From NCBI RefSeq assembly GCF_000421165.1, contig NZ_ATWI01000009.1, positions 620,001 through 684,000 of the forward strand: a DNA stretch of 64,000 nt, read 5' to 3'. Shown here one piece after another: positions 51,070 to 60,681 of this stretch (the first letter of the stretch is position 1; every line of letters begins with the position of its first letter). Both the position numbers and the translations under genes were made by a program. The notes under the pieces were generated by a model. The model made no database searches. It was not told the DNA's origin and was given only the letters and a program-made list of their open reading frames with translations. This DNA comes from Marinobacter daepoensis DSM 16072 (GTDB lineage: Bacteria > Pseudomonadota > Gammaproteobacteria > Pseudomonadales > Oleiphilaceae).

Positions 51070-51678
51070 ATGAGACACGAAATAGTCGAAAAAAACCTTG
51101 GTCTGATGATCGTCCTGATCGTCTTTACCATCAGTGGTGGCTTCCTGGCGGAAGTTGTGCCCCTGTTCTTCCACCAGGAAGTTAACGAACCGGTTGAAGG
51201 CCTGGAGCCTCTGTCGGCACTGGAACTGGAAGGCCGGGACATCTACATCCGCGAAGGCTGCCACGTGTGCCATACCCAGCAGATCCGCCCCTTCCGGGCT
51301 GAAACTGAGCGCTATGGCCACTACTCCGTTGCGGGCGAGTTCGTATACGACCGCCCGTTCCTGTGGGGTTCCAAGCGTACCGGTCCTGACCTGGCACGTG
51401 TTGGTGGTCGTTACTCCGATGCCTGGCAGCGCCAGCATCTGTTCGACCCGCGCAGCGTTGTGCCCGAGTCCAATATGCCCGCTTTCCCATGGCTGTTCGA
51501 AGACCGTGTTGACCATGGCTCCATCGAAGCCCGCATGAAGACGCTGCAGACACTCGGTGTGCCTTACACCGATGAGCAGGTTGCCAGTGCTGCTGCTGAG
51601 ATCGAGGGAAAATTTGAAATCGAAGCTCTGGTCGCATACCTGCAACAGCTGGGTACTGTGATTTCAGAGAAACGGTGA
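51070..51678 (+). CDS. ccoO: cbb3-type cytochrome c oxidase subunit II
   Basis: Membrane-anchored monoheme cytochrome c. A 202-residue protein with an N-terminal anchor (about 10-32) and the heme motif C64xxC67H68 in [13 protein letters not shown]; the distal Met lies in the [10 protein letters not shown] segment. GGAGAGAGACCAG precedes the ATG. Four bases separate it from ccoQ. Confidence 0.98.
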   Translation: MRHEIVEKNLGLMIVLIVFTISGGFLAEVVPLFFHQEVNEPVEGLEPLSALELEGRDIYIREGCHVCHTQQIRPFRAETERYGHYSVAGEFVYDRPFLWGSKRTGPDLARVGGRYSDAWQRQHLFDPRSVVPESNMPAFPWLFEDRVDHGSIEARMKTLQTLGVPYTDEQVASAAAEIEGKFEIEALVAYLQQLGTVISEKR

Positions 51679-51682
51679 TCCC

Positions 51683-51868
51683 ATGGACATTAATGAGTTA
51701 CGCGGCATTCACACCTTGCTGGTAATGGCAGCGTTCTTCGGCATCGTCTGGTGGGCCTACAGCGCCCACCGCAAGAAGGCGAACGAGGAAGCGGCCCATC
51801 TCCCCTTCGATGACGAAGAGGTGGATAAGCGTACTCTCGAACAGGATAAAACGGAGAAAAAACAATGA
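51683..51868 (+). CDS. ccoQ: cbb3-type cytochrome c oxidase subunit IV
   Basis: A 61-residue protein with one membrane helix (about 8-27, IHTLLVMAAFFGIVWWAYS) and a charged tail (DDEEVDKRTLEQDKTEKKQ). CcoQ stabilises the assembled oxidase. Its stop overlaps the ccoP start (ATGA). Confidence 0.95.
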   Translation: MDINELRGIHTLLVMAAFFGIVWWAYSAHRKKANEEAAHLPFDDEEVDKRTLEQDKTEKKQ

Positions 51869-52755
51869 GTACCTTCTGGAGCATCTGGGTCACCGTGATC
51901 GTGCTCGGTACTGTTTTTGGCTGCTGGTGGCTCCTCTGGGCCACCCGAAAGGGCCAGACAACCGATGTCGAAACCGACCGAACCATGGGCCATTCTTTTG
52001 ATGGCATTGAGGAATACGACAACCCCCTGCCCAAATGGTGGTTCTACCTGTTCGTAGGCACCTGCGTATTCGCACTGGGCTACCTGGCCCTGTACCCGGG
52101 TCTGGGCAACTACAAGGGCCTGCTGGGCTGGACCTCCACCAACCAGTGGGAAGCGGAAGTTGCAGAGGCAGACGAAAAATATGGCGAAATCTACGCTCAG
52201 TATGGCGACACCGCCATTCCTGAGCTGGCGCAGAATCAGGACGCCATGAAGATCGGCCAGCGCCTGTTCGCCAACAACTGCTCGGTGTGTCATGGAACAG
52301 CCGCGCGCGGCCAGGTAGGGTTCCCCAACCTGACCGACGAAGACTGGCTGTGGGGTGGCCAGCCTGAGCAGATCCTGCACAGCATCACTCAGGGTCGTAA
52401 CGGCAACATGCCCGCCAAAGGTGTTATGCCAAACATGACCAATGAGCAGGTCGATCAGGTGGTCAACTACGTACTGAGCTTCAGCGGTCGTGAAGAAAAT
52501 GCAGAAGCCGCCAAAGCCGGTGCAGAGGTATTTTCCCAGGCCTGCGCCGCCTGCCACGGGGCTGATGGCAAAGGCATGGAAGCGATGGGCGCGCCCAACC
52601 TGACCGATAATGTCTGGCTGTATGGCTCCACCTACGAGTGGATCAAAGAGACCGTCGTGAACGGTCGCCAGAACCAGATGCCCGCACAGGAAGGTCGTCT
52701 GACCGACGACCAGATTCAGATCCTGGCAGCTTACGTATACAGTCTGTCTAACTGA
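51865..52755 (+). CDS. ccoP: cbb3-type cytochrome c oxidase subunit III
   Basis: Membrane-anchored diheme cytochrome c that takes in electrons. A 296-residue protein with two N-terminal helices (about 5-26 and 58-78), heme motifs C139SVC142H143 and C227AAC230H231, and distal methionines in GNMPAKGVM and QNQMPAQEG. Last gene of ccoNOQP, followed by a terminator-like hairpin. Confidence 0.97.
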   Translation: MSTFWSIWVTVIVLGTVFGCWWLLWATRKGQTTDVETDRTMGHSFDGIEEYDNPLPKWWFYLFVGTCVFALGYLALYPGLGNYKGLLGWTSTNQWEAEVAEADEKYGEIYAQYGDTAIPELAQNQDAMKIGQRLFANNCSVCHGTAARGQVGFPNLTDEDWLWGGQPEQILHSITQGRNGNMPAKGVMPNMTNEQVDQVVNYVLSFSGREENAEAAKAGAEVFSQACAACHGADGKGMEAMGAPNLTDNVWLYGSTYEWIKETVVNGRQNQMPAQEGRLTDDQIQILAAYVYSLSN

Positions 52756-52760
52756 ATCTG

Positions 52761-52793
52761 ACCCGGCCAGGCTCGCCCTGGCCCGGTCTTTTC
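52761..52793 (+). terminator. Intrinsic terminator after ccoP
   Basis: GACC C GGCCAGG CTCGC CCTGGCC C GGTC, 11 paired bases with one C-C mismatch, followed by TTTT. It lies just after the ccoP stop and before ccoG. Confidence 0.82.
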
Positions 52794-52886
52794 AACCCTG
52801 TATCTGCCCTCGCGGGTACAGGCTTGAGAAGATCAGCAGACCCTCCGAGGCCCGCTCCCAGCTTTATCACTCACCGGGAGGTACCC

Positions 52887-54320
52887 ATGAGCAACGAGAT
52901 TCCGGTCAAGCAGATTGACCCGAACGGCGATTCCTCCAATAACAACAAAAAACCCGAAACCGTTGATCTTTACGCAAGCCGTAAAAAGATCTACGTAAAG
53001 GAAGTCAAAGGCCTTTTCCAGAGAATACGAAACGTCAGTCTGACCCTGCTCATGGGCATGTACTTTCTGTTCGTGTGGCTGACTCTGGACGGCCAGCCCC
53101 TGATTCACTTCGATCTGCCCGCCCGGGAATTCCACCTGTACGGCGTCACCTTCTTCCCGAAAGATTTCTTCCTGCTCTCGGGCATGCTGATTATTTCGGC
53201 CTTTGGCCTGTTTTTCATCACTACCCTGTTCGGCCGGGTCTGGTGTGGCTACACCTGCCCTCAAACGGTCTGGACCTTCATTTTCATGTGGATAGAAGAG
53301 AAGGTTGAGGGCAGTCGCAACAAGCGCATGAAGCTCGACAAGGCCCCCAACTCGGCCGAAAAGCTTGCCAAGAAGTCGATCAAACATGCCCTGTGGCTCT
53401 TCGTTGCCCTGGCAACAGGGGTCACTTTTGTCGGTTACTTCTACCCGATCCGTGAACTGATCATTGACCTGTTTACCCTGCAGGCAAATGGCTGGGCGTA
53501 TTTCTGGGTGGCGTTCTTTACCGTAGCCACGTACCTCAATGCAGGCTGGATGCGTGAACAGGTGTGCCTGTACATGTGTCCATATGCTCGTTTCCAGTCG
53601 GTCATGTTCGACCCGAACACCCGCGTGGTGTCTTACGACCCCAATCGAGGTGAGCCCCGGGGCAGCCGTAAGAAAAGCGTAGCGCCGACCGACGTCGGGC
53701 TCGGTGACTGCATTGACTGCGGCCAGTGCGTTCAGGTGTGCCCTACCGGCATCGATATCCGGGACGGACTTCAGTACGAGTGCATAGGCTGCGCACTTTG
53801 CATTGATGCCTGCGATGAAGTCATGGAGAAAATGAACTACCCCAAGGGCCTCATCAGTTATACCACCGAAAACGAGCTGGAAGGAAAGACCTCCAAGCTG
53901 TTGCGCCCCCGTACCTTTGGTTACGGTGCTGTCCTGCTGCTCATGATCAGCGCAGTCGTGTTCACCATCGCAACCCGGGTACCGGCAAAGATGGATGTCC
54001 TCCGTGACCGCGGGGCGCTGTTCAGCTTCAACGGTGAAGGCCGGGTGGAAAACTCGTATACCGTTAAAATCCAGAACATGTCAGAAGTACCACAGACCTT
54101 CAGCCTGGCAGTGGATGGCCTGGAGGGAATTCGCATCCTGACCAACACAACCGTTACCATCAGCAGCGGAGAGAACTTCTCGTTGCCAACAGTGGTGGAT
54201 GTAGCACCAGAGGTTCTCGTAGAAACCAACAACGAAATTCGCTTCTACGCCGAGTCCGAACCGGATTCTCTGATTAAACTTGAAACTGAAAGCAGGTTTG
54301 TCGGTCCAAGGCCCCGTTAG
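52887..54320 (+). CDS. ccoG: Cytochrome c oxidase accessory protein CcoG
   Basis: Membrane ferredoxin-like protein (FixG/RdxA family) needed for cbb3 assembly; members are linked to copper reduction. The 477-residue protein has four or five helices, CGYTCPQTVW and CPYARFQ cysteines, and two 4Fe-4S clusters in DCIDCGQCVQVCP (about 274-286) and ECIGCALCIDAC (about 297-308), then a C-terminal FixG Ig-like periplasmic domain (about 370-470). The ATG at 52887 follows GGGAGG. Confidence 0.95.
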   Translation: MSNEIPVKQIDPNGDSSNNNKKPETVDLYASRKKIYVKEVKGLFQRIRNVSLTLLMGMYFLFVWLTLDGQPLIHFDLPAREFHLYGVTFFPKDFFLLSGMLIISAFGLFFITTLFGRVWCGYTCPQTVWTFIFMWIEEKVEGSRNKRMKLDKAPNSAEKLAKKSIKHALWLFVALATGVTFVGYFYPIRELIIDLFTLQANGWAYFWVAFFTVATYLNAGWMREQVCLYMCPYARFQSVMFDPNTRVVSYDPNRGEPRGSRKKSVAPTDVGLGDCIDCGQCVQVCPTGIDIRDGLQYECIGCALCIDACDEVMEKMNYPKGLISYTTENELEGKTSKLLRPRTFGYGAVLLLMISAVVFTIATRVPAKMDVLRDRGALFSFNGEGRVENSYTVKIQNMSEVPQTFSLAVDGLEGIRILTNTTVTISSGENFSLPTVVDVAPEVLVETNNEIRFYAESEPDSLIKLETESRFVGPRPR

Positions 54321-54363
54321 TACGTGGGGCACCACGACCCACCTTCAAGCCACAAACTGAGAC

Positions 54364-54888
54364 ATGACTGTAATGACTGACAATGCACCCGTCGCCCCCT
54401 GGTACCGCCAGCCGTGGTTCTGGTTTCTGACCATATTCCCGCTTGCATCCATGATGTGGGGCGTAACGGCTCTGGTGGTTTCGTCCAGCATGGACAACTC
54501 ACTGGTGACAGACGACTACTCCAAGCAGGGCCGAGGCATCAACATGTCCATCGCCCGGGATGAGCAGGCAGCGGCCCTCGAACTCGCCGGTACGCTTAAC
54601 ATCACAGGCCGGTCCGCAACCCTGGCTTTGGATACCACCGCGGGAGCGGCAGATTACCCGTACCTGGTTTTCAACCTTTATCACCCTACTCTCTCCGGTG
54701 AAGACAAGACCGTACAGTTCAGCCGTGTTGCACCGGGCGAATATCGAGGGCAACTGCTGGAAGACGTGAGCGGACGCTGGTATTACGACCTTCAGGGCCC
54801 CGACAACGACTGGCGGGTAAAAGGCGAACTCCGTTTACCCTCTTCAGCCCCGATTCATATTGAAGCGCAAGGCGACGCTCAAGGGTGA
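54364..54888 (+). CDS. ccoH: FixH family protein CcoH
   Basis: A 174-residue single-pass membrane protein with helix at about 17-43 and a periplasmic beta-rich FixH domain (DYPYLVFNLYHPTLSGEDK, WYYDLQGPDNDWRVKGEL). It assists assembly of the cbb3 subunits. Its stop overlaps the ccoI start as GTGA, so they are co-translated. Confidence 0.92.
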   Translation: MTVMTDNAPVAPWYRQPWFWFLTIFPLASMMWGVTALVVSSSMDNSLVTDDYSKQGRGINMSIARDEQAAALELAGTLNITGRSATLALDTTAGAADYPYLVFNLYHPTLSGEDKTVQFSRVAPGEYRGQLLEDVSGRWYYDLQGPDNDWRVKGELRLPSSAPIHIEAQGDAQG

Positions 54889-57332
54889 CCGCCCTGAACT
54901 GCTTCCACTGCGGAGAGCCCGCGGACGGCGGGCCGCTCATAACTCTGGAATTGCAAGGACAGCAACGTCACTTCTGTTGCCAGGGTTGCAAGGCCGTTTG
55001 CGAAACGATCCATCAGGAAGGCCTGACAGGTTTCTACGAACTACGCACCGAGCCAGCCGTTACCCCAAGAGAACTGACCAGATCAGAAGTCGACCGTATC
55101 CGGGAGCTTGACCATCCACTGGTCCAGCAAGCCTTTGTTGCACCGGTCAAGGCAGGCCAGGAGGCCCAGTTACTGATCGGCGGAATAACCTGTGCCGCGT
55201 GCATCTGGTTGCTGGAAAATCACATGAAGCAGCAGCCCGGGGTACAAACCTTCACCGTAAACCACACCACCCAACGGGCAAGGCTGGTCTGGGAGTCGGA
55301 CAAAGTAAAGCTCAGCGATCTGCTGATTGCGATTCACGAACTGGGATACAGCGCCCGCCCCTATCAGGCCGATGAAGCCGAGCTGGCGCTAAAAGCCGAG
55401 CACCGGTCTATGCTCATCCGGCTGGCGGTCGCCGGCATCGGAACCTTCCAGAGCATGATGCTGGCGTTCCCCCTGTACTTCGAGCTGATCAGCGACCTTT
55501 CTACGGGGTTCGTCGACTTTTTCCGCTGGTTCAGCCTGCTCGTCGCCACCCCTGTGGTGCTCTACAGTGCCCGACCGTTCTTCAGCAACGCCCGCCGGGA
55601 CCTGATATCCCGACACCTGACCATGGATGTGCCCGTTGCGATTGCGATCGGGCTGGCCTATAGCGCCAGCGCCTGGGTAACAGTGATGGGCGGCCAGGAG
55701 GTCTATTTCGAGTCGGTGTGCATGTTCACCTTCTTCCTGCTCCTGGGCCGCTACATCGAGGTCCAGGCGCGCTACCGGGCCGGGCTGAGTGGTAATGCCC
55801 TGGCCGGGTTCCAGCCCTCCGTGGCAGCCCGGGTAACGAATGGTGAGGCAGAGATTGTCGCAATGCACCAGGTGCAGCCCGGGGACATTGTCAGGGTGCG
55901 CCCCGGCGAGACGCTCCCTGTGGATGGAGTCATTGTTTCCGGACAGTCAACGCTGAACGAGGCGGCCCTTACCGGAGAGTACCTGCCAGAAACCCGTAAG
56001 CCAGGCGATACAGTGCATGCAGGCAGCGTGAATGGGGAAAACCCGATTGACATCCAGGTGACCCATGCCGGAGCCCAGACCCGCCTGTCTGGTATCCTCA
56101 GGGTTCTGGATCGGGTCCAGTCAGAAAAGCCGCCGGTGGCGCGTATGGCAGACCGCATTGCCGGCAAGTTTGTTGGCCGGGTACTGATCCTGGCTCCGGT
56201 TGTCTGGTTTGGCTGGTGGCTTGCGGGTGCCGACAACGCCTTCGATATCACCCTGTCGGTTCTGGTGGTCACTTGTCCATGCGCTCTTTCTCTGGCAACA
56301 CCAACAGCCATCACCTCAGCCACCGTGCGCCTGAGGAAACTTGGTTTTCTGCCAACCCGGGGGCATACCCTGGAATCCATGAACACTATCGATACGGTCG
56401 TCTTTGATAAGACCGGCACCCTGACCCGGGGTGAGCTGAGCCTGACCGGCCAATCGGTTTATGGCAGCCTAGACGAAGAAACCTGCGCCCGCCTCGCTGC
56501 AGGCCTTGAAAAGCACTCAGAGCACCCGATTGCCAGGGTCTTTCACGATCGGCCGTCGTTAACGGTCACTCAGGTGACCAATCATCTGGGCGGAGGTTTA
56601 TCAGGGCTTTATAACGGCCACCCACTCTTCATTGGGCATAAAGCCTTCGTTGCCGAGCACACCAAAAAAACTCCACCCGAAGCGGATCAGGCTCAGGGCA
56701 TGGAAATCTGGCTGGCAACGGAGCAGGAATGGCTGGCAAGCTTCCAACTGGATGATCAGATCCGGGACGACGCAGCCGTTGCAGTAAATGCACTGCATGA
56801 CGCTGGCATCCAGACCCTGTTGCTCAGTGGTGACCGATCCGGTCACGTCCAGCAAGTGGCAAAGGCCCTGGGGATTGATCGCGCCATCGGCGAGGCGTCT
56901 CCTGAGCGAAAACTGGAGGTTTTGACCCAACTCCGCCAGGAAGGCCATCAGGTAATGATGGTGGGCGATGGCCTGAACGACCTGCCCTCTATGGCTGGAG
57001 CCGGCATATCCGTTGCCATGGGCACTGCGGCAGACCTCACCCAGCTGAAAGCTGACGCGGTGCTGCTCAATGGCCAGCTATACTCCCTGGTCGCCGCGCT
57101 GGAAACCAGCCAGAAAACTCGCAGAATCATCCGTCAGAATATGATCTGGGCCTTCGGCTATAACGTCTGTGCCCTGCCCCTGGCCGCTGCCGGCCTCGTT
57201 CCTCCCTGGCTGGCAGCCATCGGGATGTCACTGAGTTCACTGATTGTGGTTCTCAATGCGCTGCGACTGAGCCGGGCTGGCAGAAAGAAGGCTCCCACAG
57301 AGCCTCCGCTTGGCGCACCGGAAACGGCCTGA
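54885..57332 (+). CDS. ccoI: Copper-translocating P-type ATPase CcoI
   Basis: P1B-type copper ATPase of the CcoI/FixI/CopA2 group, delivering copper for cbb3. The 815-residue protein has N-terminal CFHC (6-9) and CCQGC cysteines, an HMA domain with C103AAC106 (GITCAAC), membrane metal site C464PC466, phosphorylation D508 in DKTGT, and the hinge GDGLNDLPSMAGAGISVAMG region. Start is a GTG overlapping ccoH. CcoI exports slowly for assembly, not for copper resistance. Confidence 0.95.
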   Translation: MTALNCFHCGEPADGGPLITLELQGQQRHFCCQGCKAVCETIHQEGLTGFYELRTEPAVTPRELTRSEVDRIRELDHPLVQQAFVAPVKAGQEAQLLIGGITCAACIWLLENHMKQQPGVQTFTVNHTTQRARLVWESDKVKLSDLLIAIHELGYSARPYQADEAELALKAEHRSMLIRLAVAGIGTFQSMMLAFPLYFELISDLSTGFVDFFRWFSLLVATPVVLYSARPFFSNARRDLISRHLTMDVPVAIAIGLAYSASAWVTVMGGQEVYFESVCMFTFFLLLGRYIEVQARYRAGLSGNALAGFQPSVAARVTNGEAEIVAMHQVQPGDIVRVRPGETLPVDGVIVSGQSTLNEAALTGEYLPETRKPGDTVHAGSVNGENPIDIQVTHAGAQTRLSGILRVLDRVQSEKPPVARMADRIAGKFVGRVLILAPVVWFGWWLAGADNAFDITLSVLVVTCPCALSLATPTAITSATVRLRKLGFLPTRGHTLESMNTIDTVVFDKTGTLTRGELSLTGQSVYGSLDEETCARLAAGLEKHSEHPIARVFHDRPSLTVTQVTNHLGGGLSGLYNGHPLFIGHKAFVAEHTKKTPPEADQAQGMEIWLATEQEWLASFQLDDQIRDDAAVAVNALHDAGIQTLLLSGDRSGHVQQVAKALGIDRAIGEASPERKLEVLTQLRQEGHQVMMVGDGLNDLPSMAGAGISVAMGTAADLTQLKADAVLLNGQLYSLVAALETSQKTRRIIRQNMIWAFGYNVCALPLAAAGLVPPWLAAIGMSLSSLIVVLNALRLSRAGRKKAPTEPPLGAPETA

Positions 57333-57367
57333 TACCTTGGCCGTAACACTCTAAGAAGGAGGTACTC

Positions 57368-57604
57368 ATGCAGATCGTCATGATACTGGTTCCGCTGATG
57401 CTGCTCCTTGTGGCCCTCGGAATCCTGCTGTTTTCCTGGGCCGTCAAGAACGGGCAGTATGACGACCTAGACGGCCCGGCCCACCGTATCCTCTACGACG
57501 ATGATAAGGATATGATTCCCAAAGAAGCACGCCAGACCGAAAGCGAGCCTGAAAGCACTGAAAAAGCCGGGGAAGACAGCTCAGCCGGAGACCACAAAGG
57601 GTAA
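57368..57604 (+). CDS. ccoS: cbb3 oxidase maturation protein CcoS
   Basis: A 78-residue protein with one N-terminal helix (about 3-23, VMILVPLMLLLVALGILLFS) and WAVKNGQYDDLDGPAHRILYDD, the conserved CcoS core. It is needed for cofactor insertion into the oxidase. GAAGGAGG precedes the ATG. Last of the ccoGHIS group proper. Confidence 0.95.
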   Translation: MQIVMILVPLMLLLVALGILLFSWAVKNGQYDDLDGPAHRILYDDDKDMIPKEARQTESEPESTEKAGEDSSAGDHKG

Positions 57605-57612
57605 GCCAGAGC

Positions 57613-58302
57613 ATGCAGCCAGAACTCTACCTGAGTTATCCCAGTGCCTTTCTGATCGGCTTACTGGGCAGCACGCATTGTCTGGGCATGTGCGGTGGCA
57701 TCAGCGCATCACTGTCTATGGCTCTGCCGGTCGGGCAAGGCTTCCGCCTGCGTCAGACCTTGCTGCTGCTGGCGTTCAATGCCGGGCGAATTGGCAGCTA
57801 CGCGCTCATCGCCACACTCATCGCGCTGCTCAGCACCCGTGCGGCCAGCCAGTCGCAGAGCGCAGGCCTGCTATTGATGACGCTGGCCGGTCTGCTGCTG
57901 ATCATGATGGGATTATCAATGGGGCAATGGTGGCAGGGTATTCGCTATGTGGAGCGGATTGGCACCCCAGCCTGGCGCTTTCTTTCTCCCCTGACCAGAA
58001 AGCTGCTGCCGGTTCATCACGGTGGCCAGGCCCTCGCCCTGGGTGCATTGTGGGGATGGCTCCCCTGTGGTCTGGTCTACAGTACTCTGGGCTGGGCGGC
58101 CCTGCAGCCAACCGTTTCAAGCGCTGCGCTCACCATGGTGTTTTTCGGCCTGGGTACCCTGCCCTCCATGCTGGCAACGGGATTTGCCGCCAACTGGATA
58201 AGGAACCTGAAAGGCCATCAGGGGTTCCGAAAGCTGAGCGGGCTCCTGCTGATCCTCTTCGGCCTATGGACCCTGCCCATTCAAGCGCTGCTCAACCACT
58301 GA
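57613..58302 (+). CDS. Sulfite exporter TauE/SafE-like (UreH-type) membrane protein
   Basis: A 229-residue protein with about six membrane helices and the motif GLLGSTHCLGMCGGI (19-33), the Cys/His signature of the UreH/heavy-metal branch of this family. Often encoded beside ccoGHIS and thought to act in metal handling, possibly copper for the oxidase. Nine bases after ccoS. It is convergent with ttcA, three bases away. Confidence 0.9.
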   Translation: MQPELYLSYPSAFLIGLLGSTHCLGMCGGISASLSMALPVGQGFRLRQTLLLLAFNAGRIGSYALIATLIALLSTRAASQSQSAGLLLMTLAGLLLIMMGLSMGQWWQGIRYVERIGTPAWRFLSPLTRKLLPVHHGGQALALGALWGWLPCGLVYSTLGWAALQPTVSSAALTMVFFGLGTLPSMLATGFAANWIRNLKGHQGFRKLSGLLLILFGLWTLPIQALLNH

Positions 58303-58305
58303 TGT

Positions 58306-59214
58306 TCAGAGGTTGAGAACGTCCAGCCGCCCGAAATCCTGCTGAGGCTCTGCGCTTTGCACGACCGCCTGCCGTTTTCCACCAAGGCGTTTACCCGCTT
58401 TGAAATCATACAGTTCGGGATCCGCCAGGTGTGAAGGTTCCACATTGCAGAGAGCCCGGAACATGGTTTCAAGACGACCGGGGTGCTGCTTGTCCCAGGT
58501 CTGAAACATTTCCTTGATGACCTGTCTCTGAAGGTTCTCCTGAGAACCACACAAATTGCAGGGAATGATGGGGAAATTCCGCAGTGAGGCGTAGCGGGCA
58601 ATATCCTTCTCTCGCGCATAGGCCAGAGGCCGGATGACAATGTTACGCCCATCGTCACTGTGCAAGACCGGAGGCATCGACTTTAGCTTGCCTCCGTAGA
58701 ACATATTCAGGAACAGCGTCTCCAACATGTCATCCCGGTGATGACCAAGGGCAATTTTGGTAACGCCGTGCTCTTCTGCAAAATTGTAAAGAATGCCCCG
58801 GCGCAACCGGGAACACAGACCACAGGTGGTCTTCCCTTCGGGTACTTTTTCCTTAACAATACTGTAGGTGTCTTTCTCGATGATGTGATACTCGATACCC
58901 AGTGAGGCAAGATACTCCGGCAGAACGTGTTCGGGGAACCCCGGTTGTTTCTGGTCCAGATTTACAGCGATCAGCTCAAAATGTACCGGAGCACTTTTCT
59001 GCAGGTTCAGCAGAATATCGAGCATGGCATAGGAATCTTTGCCACCAGACAGGCAGCACATCACCTTGTCACCGGCTTCAATCATCGAGAAATCAGCGAT
59101 CGCCTGCCCCACCTCACGGCGCAGACGTTTCTGCAGTTTGTTAAACTCCAGTTTCTGACGGCGCTCTTTCTCGGAAACCGGTGTTTTTTCAGGGCTGATC
59201 GTTGCTTCGGGCAT
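58306..59214 (-). CDS. ttcA: tRNA 2-thiocytidine biosynthesis protein TtcA
   Basis: Thiolates cytidine 32 of several tRNAs. The 302-residue protein has PP-loop SGGKDS (56-61), C131xxC134 (CGLC) and C219xxC222 (CNLC), the second cysteine pair in [14 protein letters not shown], so the 4Fe-4S site is complete. Located beside the cbb3 locus as in several Pseudomonas-like genomes. Confidence 0.96.
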   Translation of the reverse strand: MPEATISPEKTPVSEKERRQKLEFNKLQKRLRREVGQAIADFSMIEAGDKVMCCLSGGKDSYAMLDILLNLQKSAPVHFELIAVNLDQKQPGFPEHVLPEYLASLGIEYHIIEKDTYSIVKEKVPEGKTTCGLCSRLRRGILYNFAEEHGVTKIALGHHRDDMLETLFLNMFYGGKLKSMPPVLHSDDGRNIVIRPLAYAREKDIARYASLRNFPIIPCNLCGSQENLQRQVIKEMFQTWDKQHPGRLETMFRALCNVEPSHLADPELYDFKAGKRLGGKRQAVVQSAEPQQDFGRLDVLNL

Positions 59215-59287
59215 TCGTTTTCACGCTCACAAGGTAAGTGAGCGGGCAATTATACGCGCCACAAACCATCAGGGACAGGATAGCGAC

Positions 59288-59944
59288 ATGGATATGTTGA
59301 ATTTGGCCACACCACAGGCCACGGGCAAACGGGCACTCAACCGTATACGTAATCAGAGAGCGATTCTGGGGGCAGCCAGAGACTGCTTTCGAGAACACGG
59401 CTATGACAACACCACCATCCGGGATATCGTTCGCCGAACCGGGCTGGCAGCCGGCACCTTCTACAACTACTTTTCCAGCAAACAGGATATTTTTGCGGCT
59501 CTGCTCAGTGATTTTCTGACGTCAATGAATGACGACATGAGCCAGCAACGCCAGGCCGCCTCGTCTACCCGGGAATTCGTCTATCACGCCTACCTCGCGC
59601 TCTACAGCGCCACTGCCCGGGACCCGGTAGTCTATGAACTGGCGCACCAGAACCAGAGGGCCCTGAGAAACCTGTTTGGCTCTGACATTCTCGGGCTGAC
59701 CATGCTGTCACTGGAAGAAGATGTTCGCAACGCCATCGCCAGAGGCCTGTTGCCGGCGGTTGATACAGATTACCTGTGCGCTGCTTTTTTCGGCGTCGCC
59801 TACGACACCAGCATGCTGGTCGCGAGACGGGCCCACCAGAGCCCCGAGTCCGCCCAGAACGAGGCCCGGAAAGCTGCAGAGTTCTCAACCCAGTTGTTTC
59901 TTGGGGGCTTTCCGGCCATGGCCACGCTTTCAAGCGAGGCCTGA
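59288..59944 (+). CDS. TetR family transcriptional regulator
   Basis: A 218-residue TetR-type regulator with a helix-turn-helix at about 42-62 (TTIRDIVRRTGLAAGTFYNYF) and a helical ligand domain of unknown effector. GGACAGGATAGCGACATG holds the ribosome site. It diverges from ttcA and is 10 bases before the J-domain gene, probably in the same transcript. Confidence 0.92.
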   Translation: MDMLNLATPQATGKRALNRIRNQRAILGAARDCFREHGYDNTTIRDIVRRTGLAAGTFYNYFSSKQDIFAALLSDFLTSMNDDMSQQRQAASSTREFVYHAYLALYSATARDPVVYELAHQNQRALRNLFGSDILGLTMLSLEEDVRNAIARGLLPAVDTDYLCAAFFGVAYDTSMLVARRAHQSPESAQNEARKAAEFSTQLFLGGFPAMATLSSEA

Positions 59945-59954
59945 GTGGCTTACC

Positions 59955-60641
59955 ATGATGGCCATGACCATCCACCCGACCCCACCATCGTCTCCCGGAC
60001 ACCCGCTCTCCACCTCGGGCAACGAGGCGGAGCACCACTGGCTGCATCAGCAGGTAGACCACCTGCTGGTGGCGGTGGAACATGAATTGCGTGCAGCAGG
60101 CCCGACGGGCCTGTCCGAACTGGCGCTGATTCGCGCTCTCCAATCAGACCGATGGGCGCTGATAGGCCCTGTGGCTTTTCACGAACCAGACCGGCTTTAT
60201 CCCGTGCACTTTCTTCTGTTCCACGTCCTTTACCGGTTACGCGACCAGATAGGAGAAAGCGGGGAAAGCCTCCAGATTTCACCAGGTTGCCTTCGTATTT
60301 CCTCATCAGTGCCGATGCCCCTGGCGTCGTCGTTACCTGGCTCACCCGACGCCCTCCGGGAATTCTATCTCGACCTGTCCCAGTACTTTATGTCTGAGGC
60401 AACCATCCGGGACATGATGGACCGTTTCTGGTCAGGCGCTGCGGCGCGGAAACCCGACACGCCCAGCGCAGTCAACGCTGGAAAAGTGCTGGGTCTCGAC
60501 CCTCTTCCCGTCGAGTTTTCGACGGTCAAACAGCGCTTTCGCAAGCTCGTTATGCGGGCTCACCCGGATCGCGGCGGCGATACAGGGGAAGTCCAGAAGC
60601 TCAATCAGGCCTTCTCTCTCCTGAAGGCCCACTACGCTTAA
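59955..60641 (+). CDS. DnaJ-domain protein with an unknown N-terminal region
   Basis: A 228-residue protein. The last 60 residues are a J domain fragment: FSTVKQRFRKLVMRAHPDRGGDT with the HPD at 203-205, then EVQKLNQAFSLLKAHY. Helices II and III are present; helix I (GLDPLPVEF) is short. The first 160 residues are not recognised and look helical (ELALIRALQSDRWALIG). Start ATG at 59955 behind GAGTGG. A J domain suggests an Hsp70 partner; the client is unknown. Confidence 0.85.
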   Translation: MMAMTIHPTPPSSPGHPLSTSGNEAEHHWLHQQVDHLLVAVEHELRAAGPTGLSELALIRALQSDRWALIGPVAFHEPDRLYPVHFLLFHVLYRLRDQIGESGESLQISPGCLRISSSVPMPLASSLPGSPDALREFYLDLSQYFMSEATIRDMMDRFWSGAAARKPDTPSAVNAGKVLGLDPLPVEFSTVKQRFRKLVMRAHPDRGGDTGEVQKLNQAFSLLKAHYA

Positions 60642-60681
60642 TCCATCCGGCCAGCCCTTACGGGTGTCAGGAAACAGAACC

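Noticed and set aside
50632-51645. Open frame of 337 codons antisense to ccoN/ccoO
   Set aside because: Covers two well-conserved oxidase genes; no recognisable protein.
51757-52557. Open frame of 266 codons antisense to ccoQ/ccoP
   Set aside because: Antisense to conserved cytochrome genes; shadow frame.
52823-52836. FNR-like sequence TTGAG-AAG-ATCAG before ccoG
   Set aside because: Spacer is 3 rather than 4 bases and both half-sites deviate.
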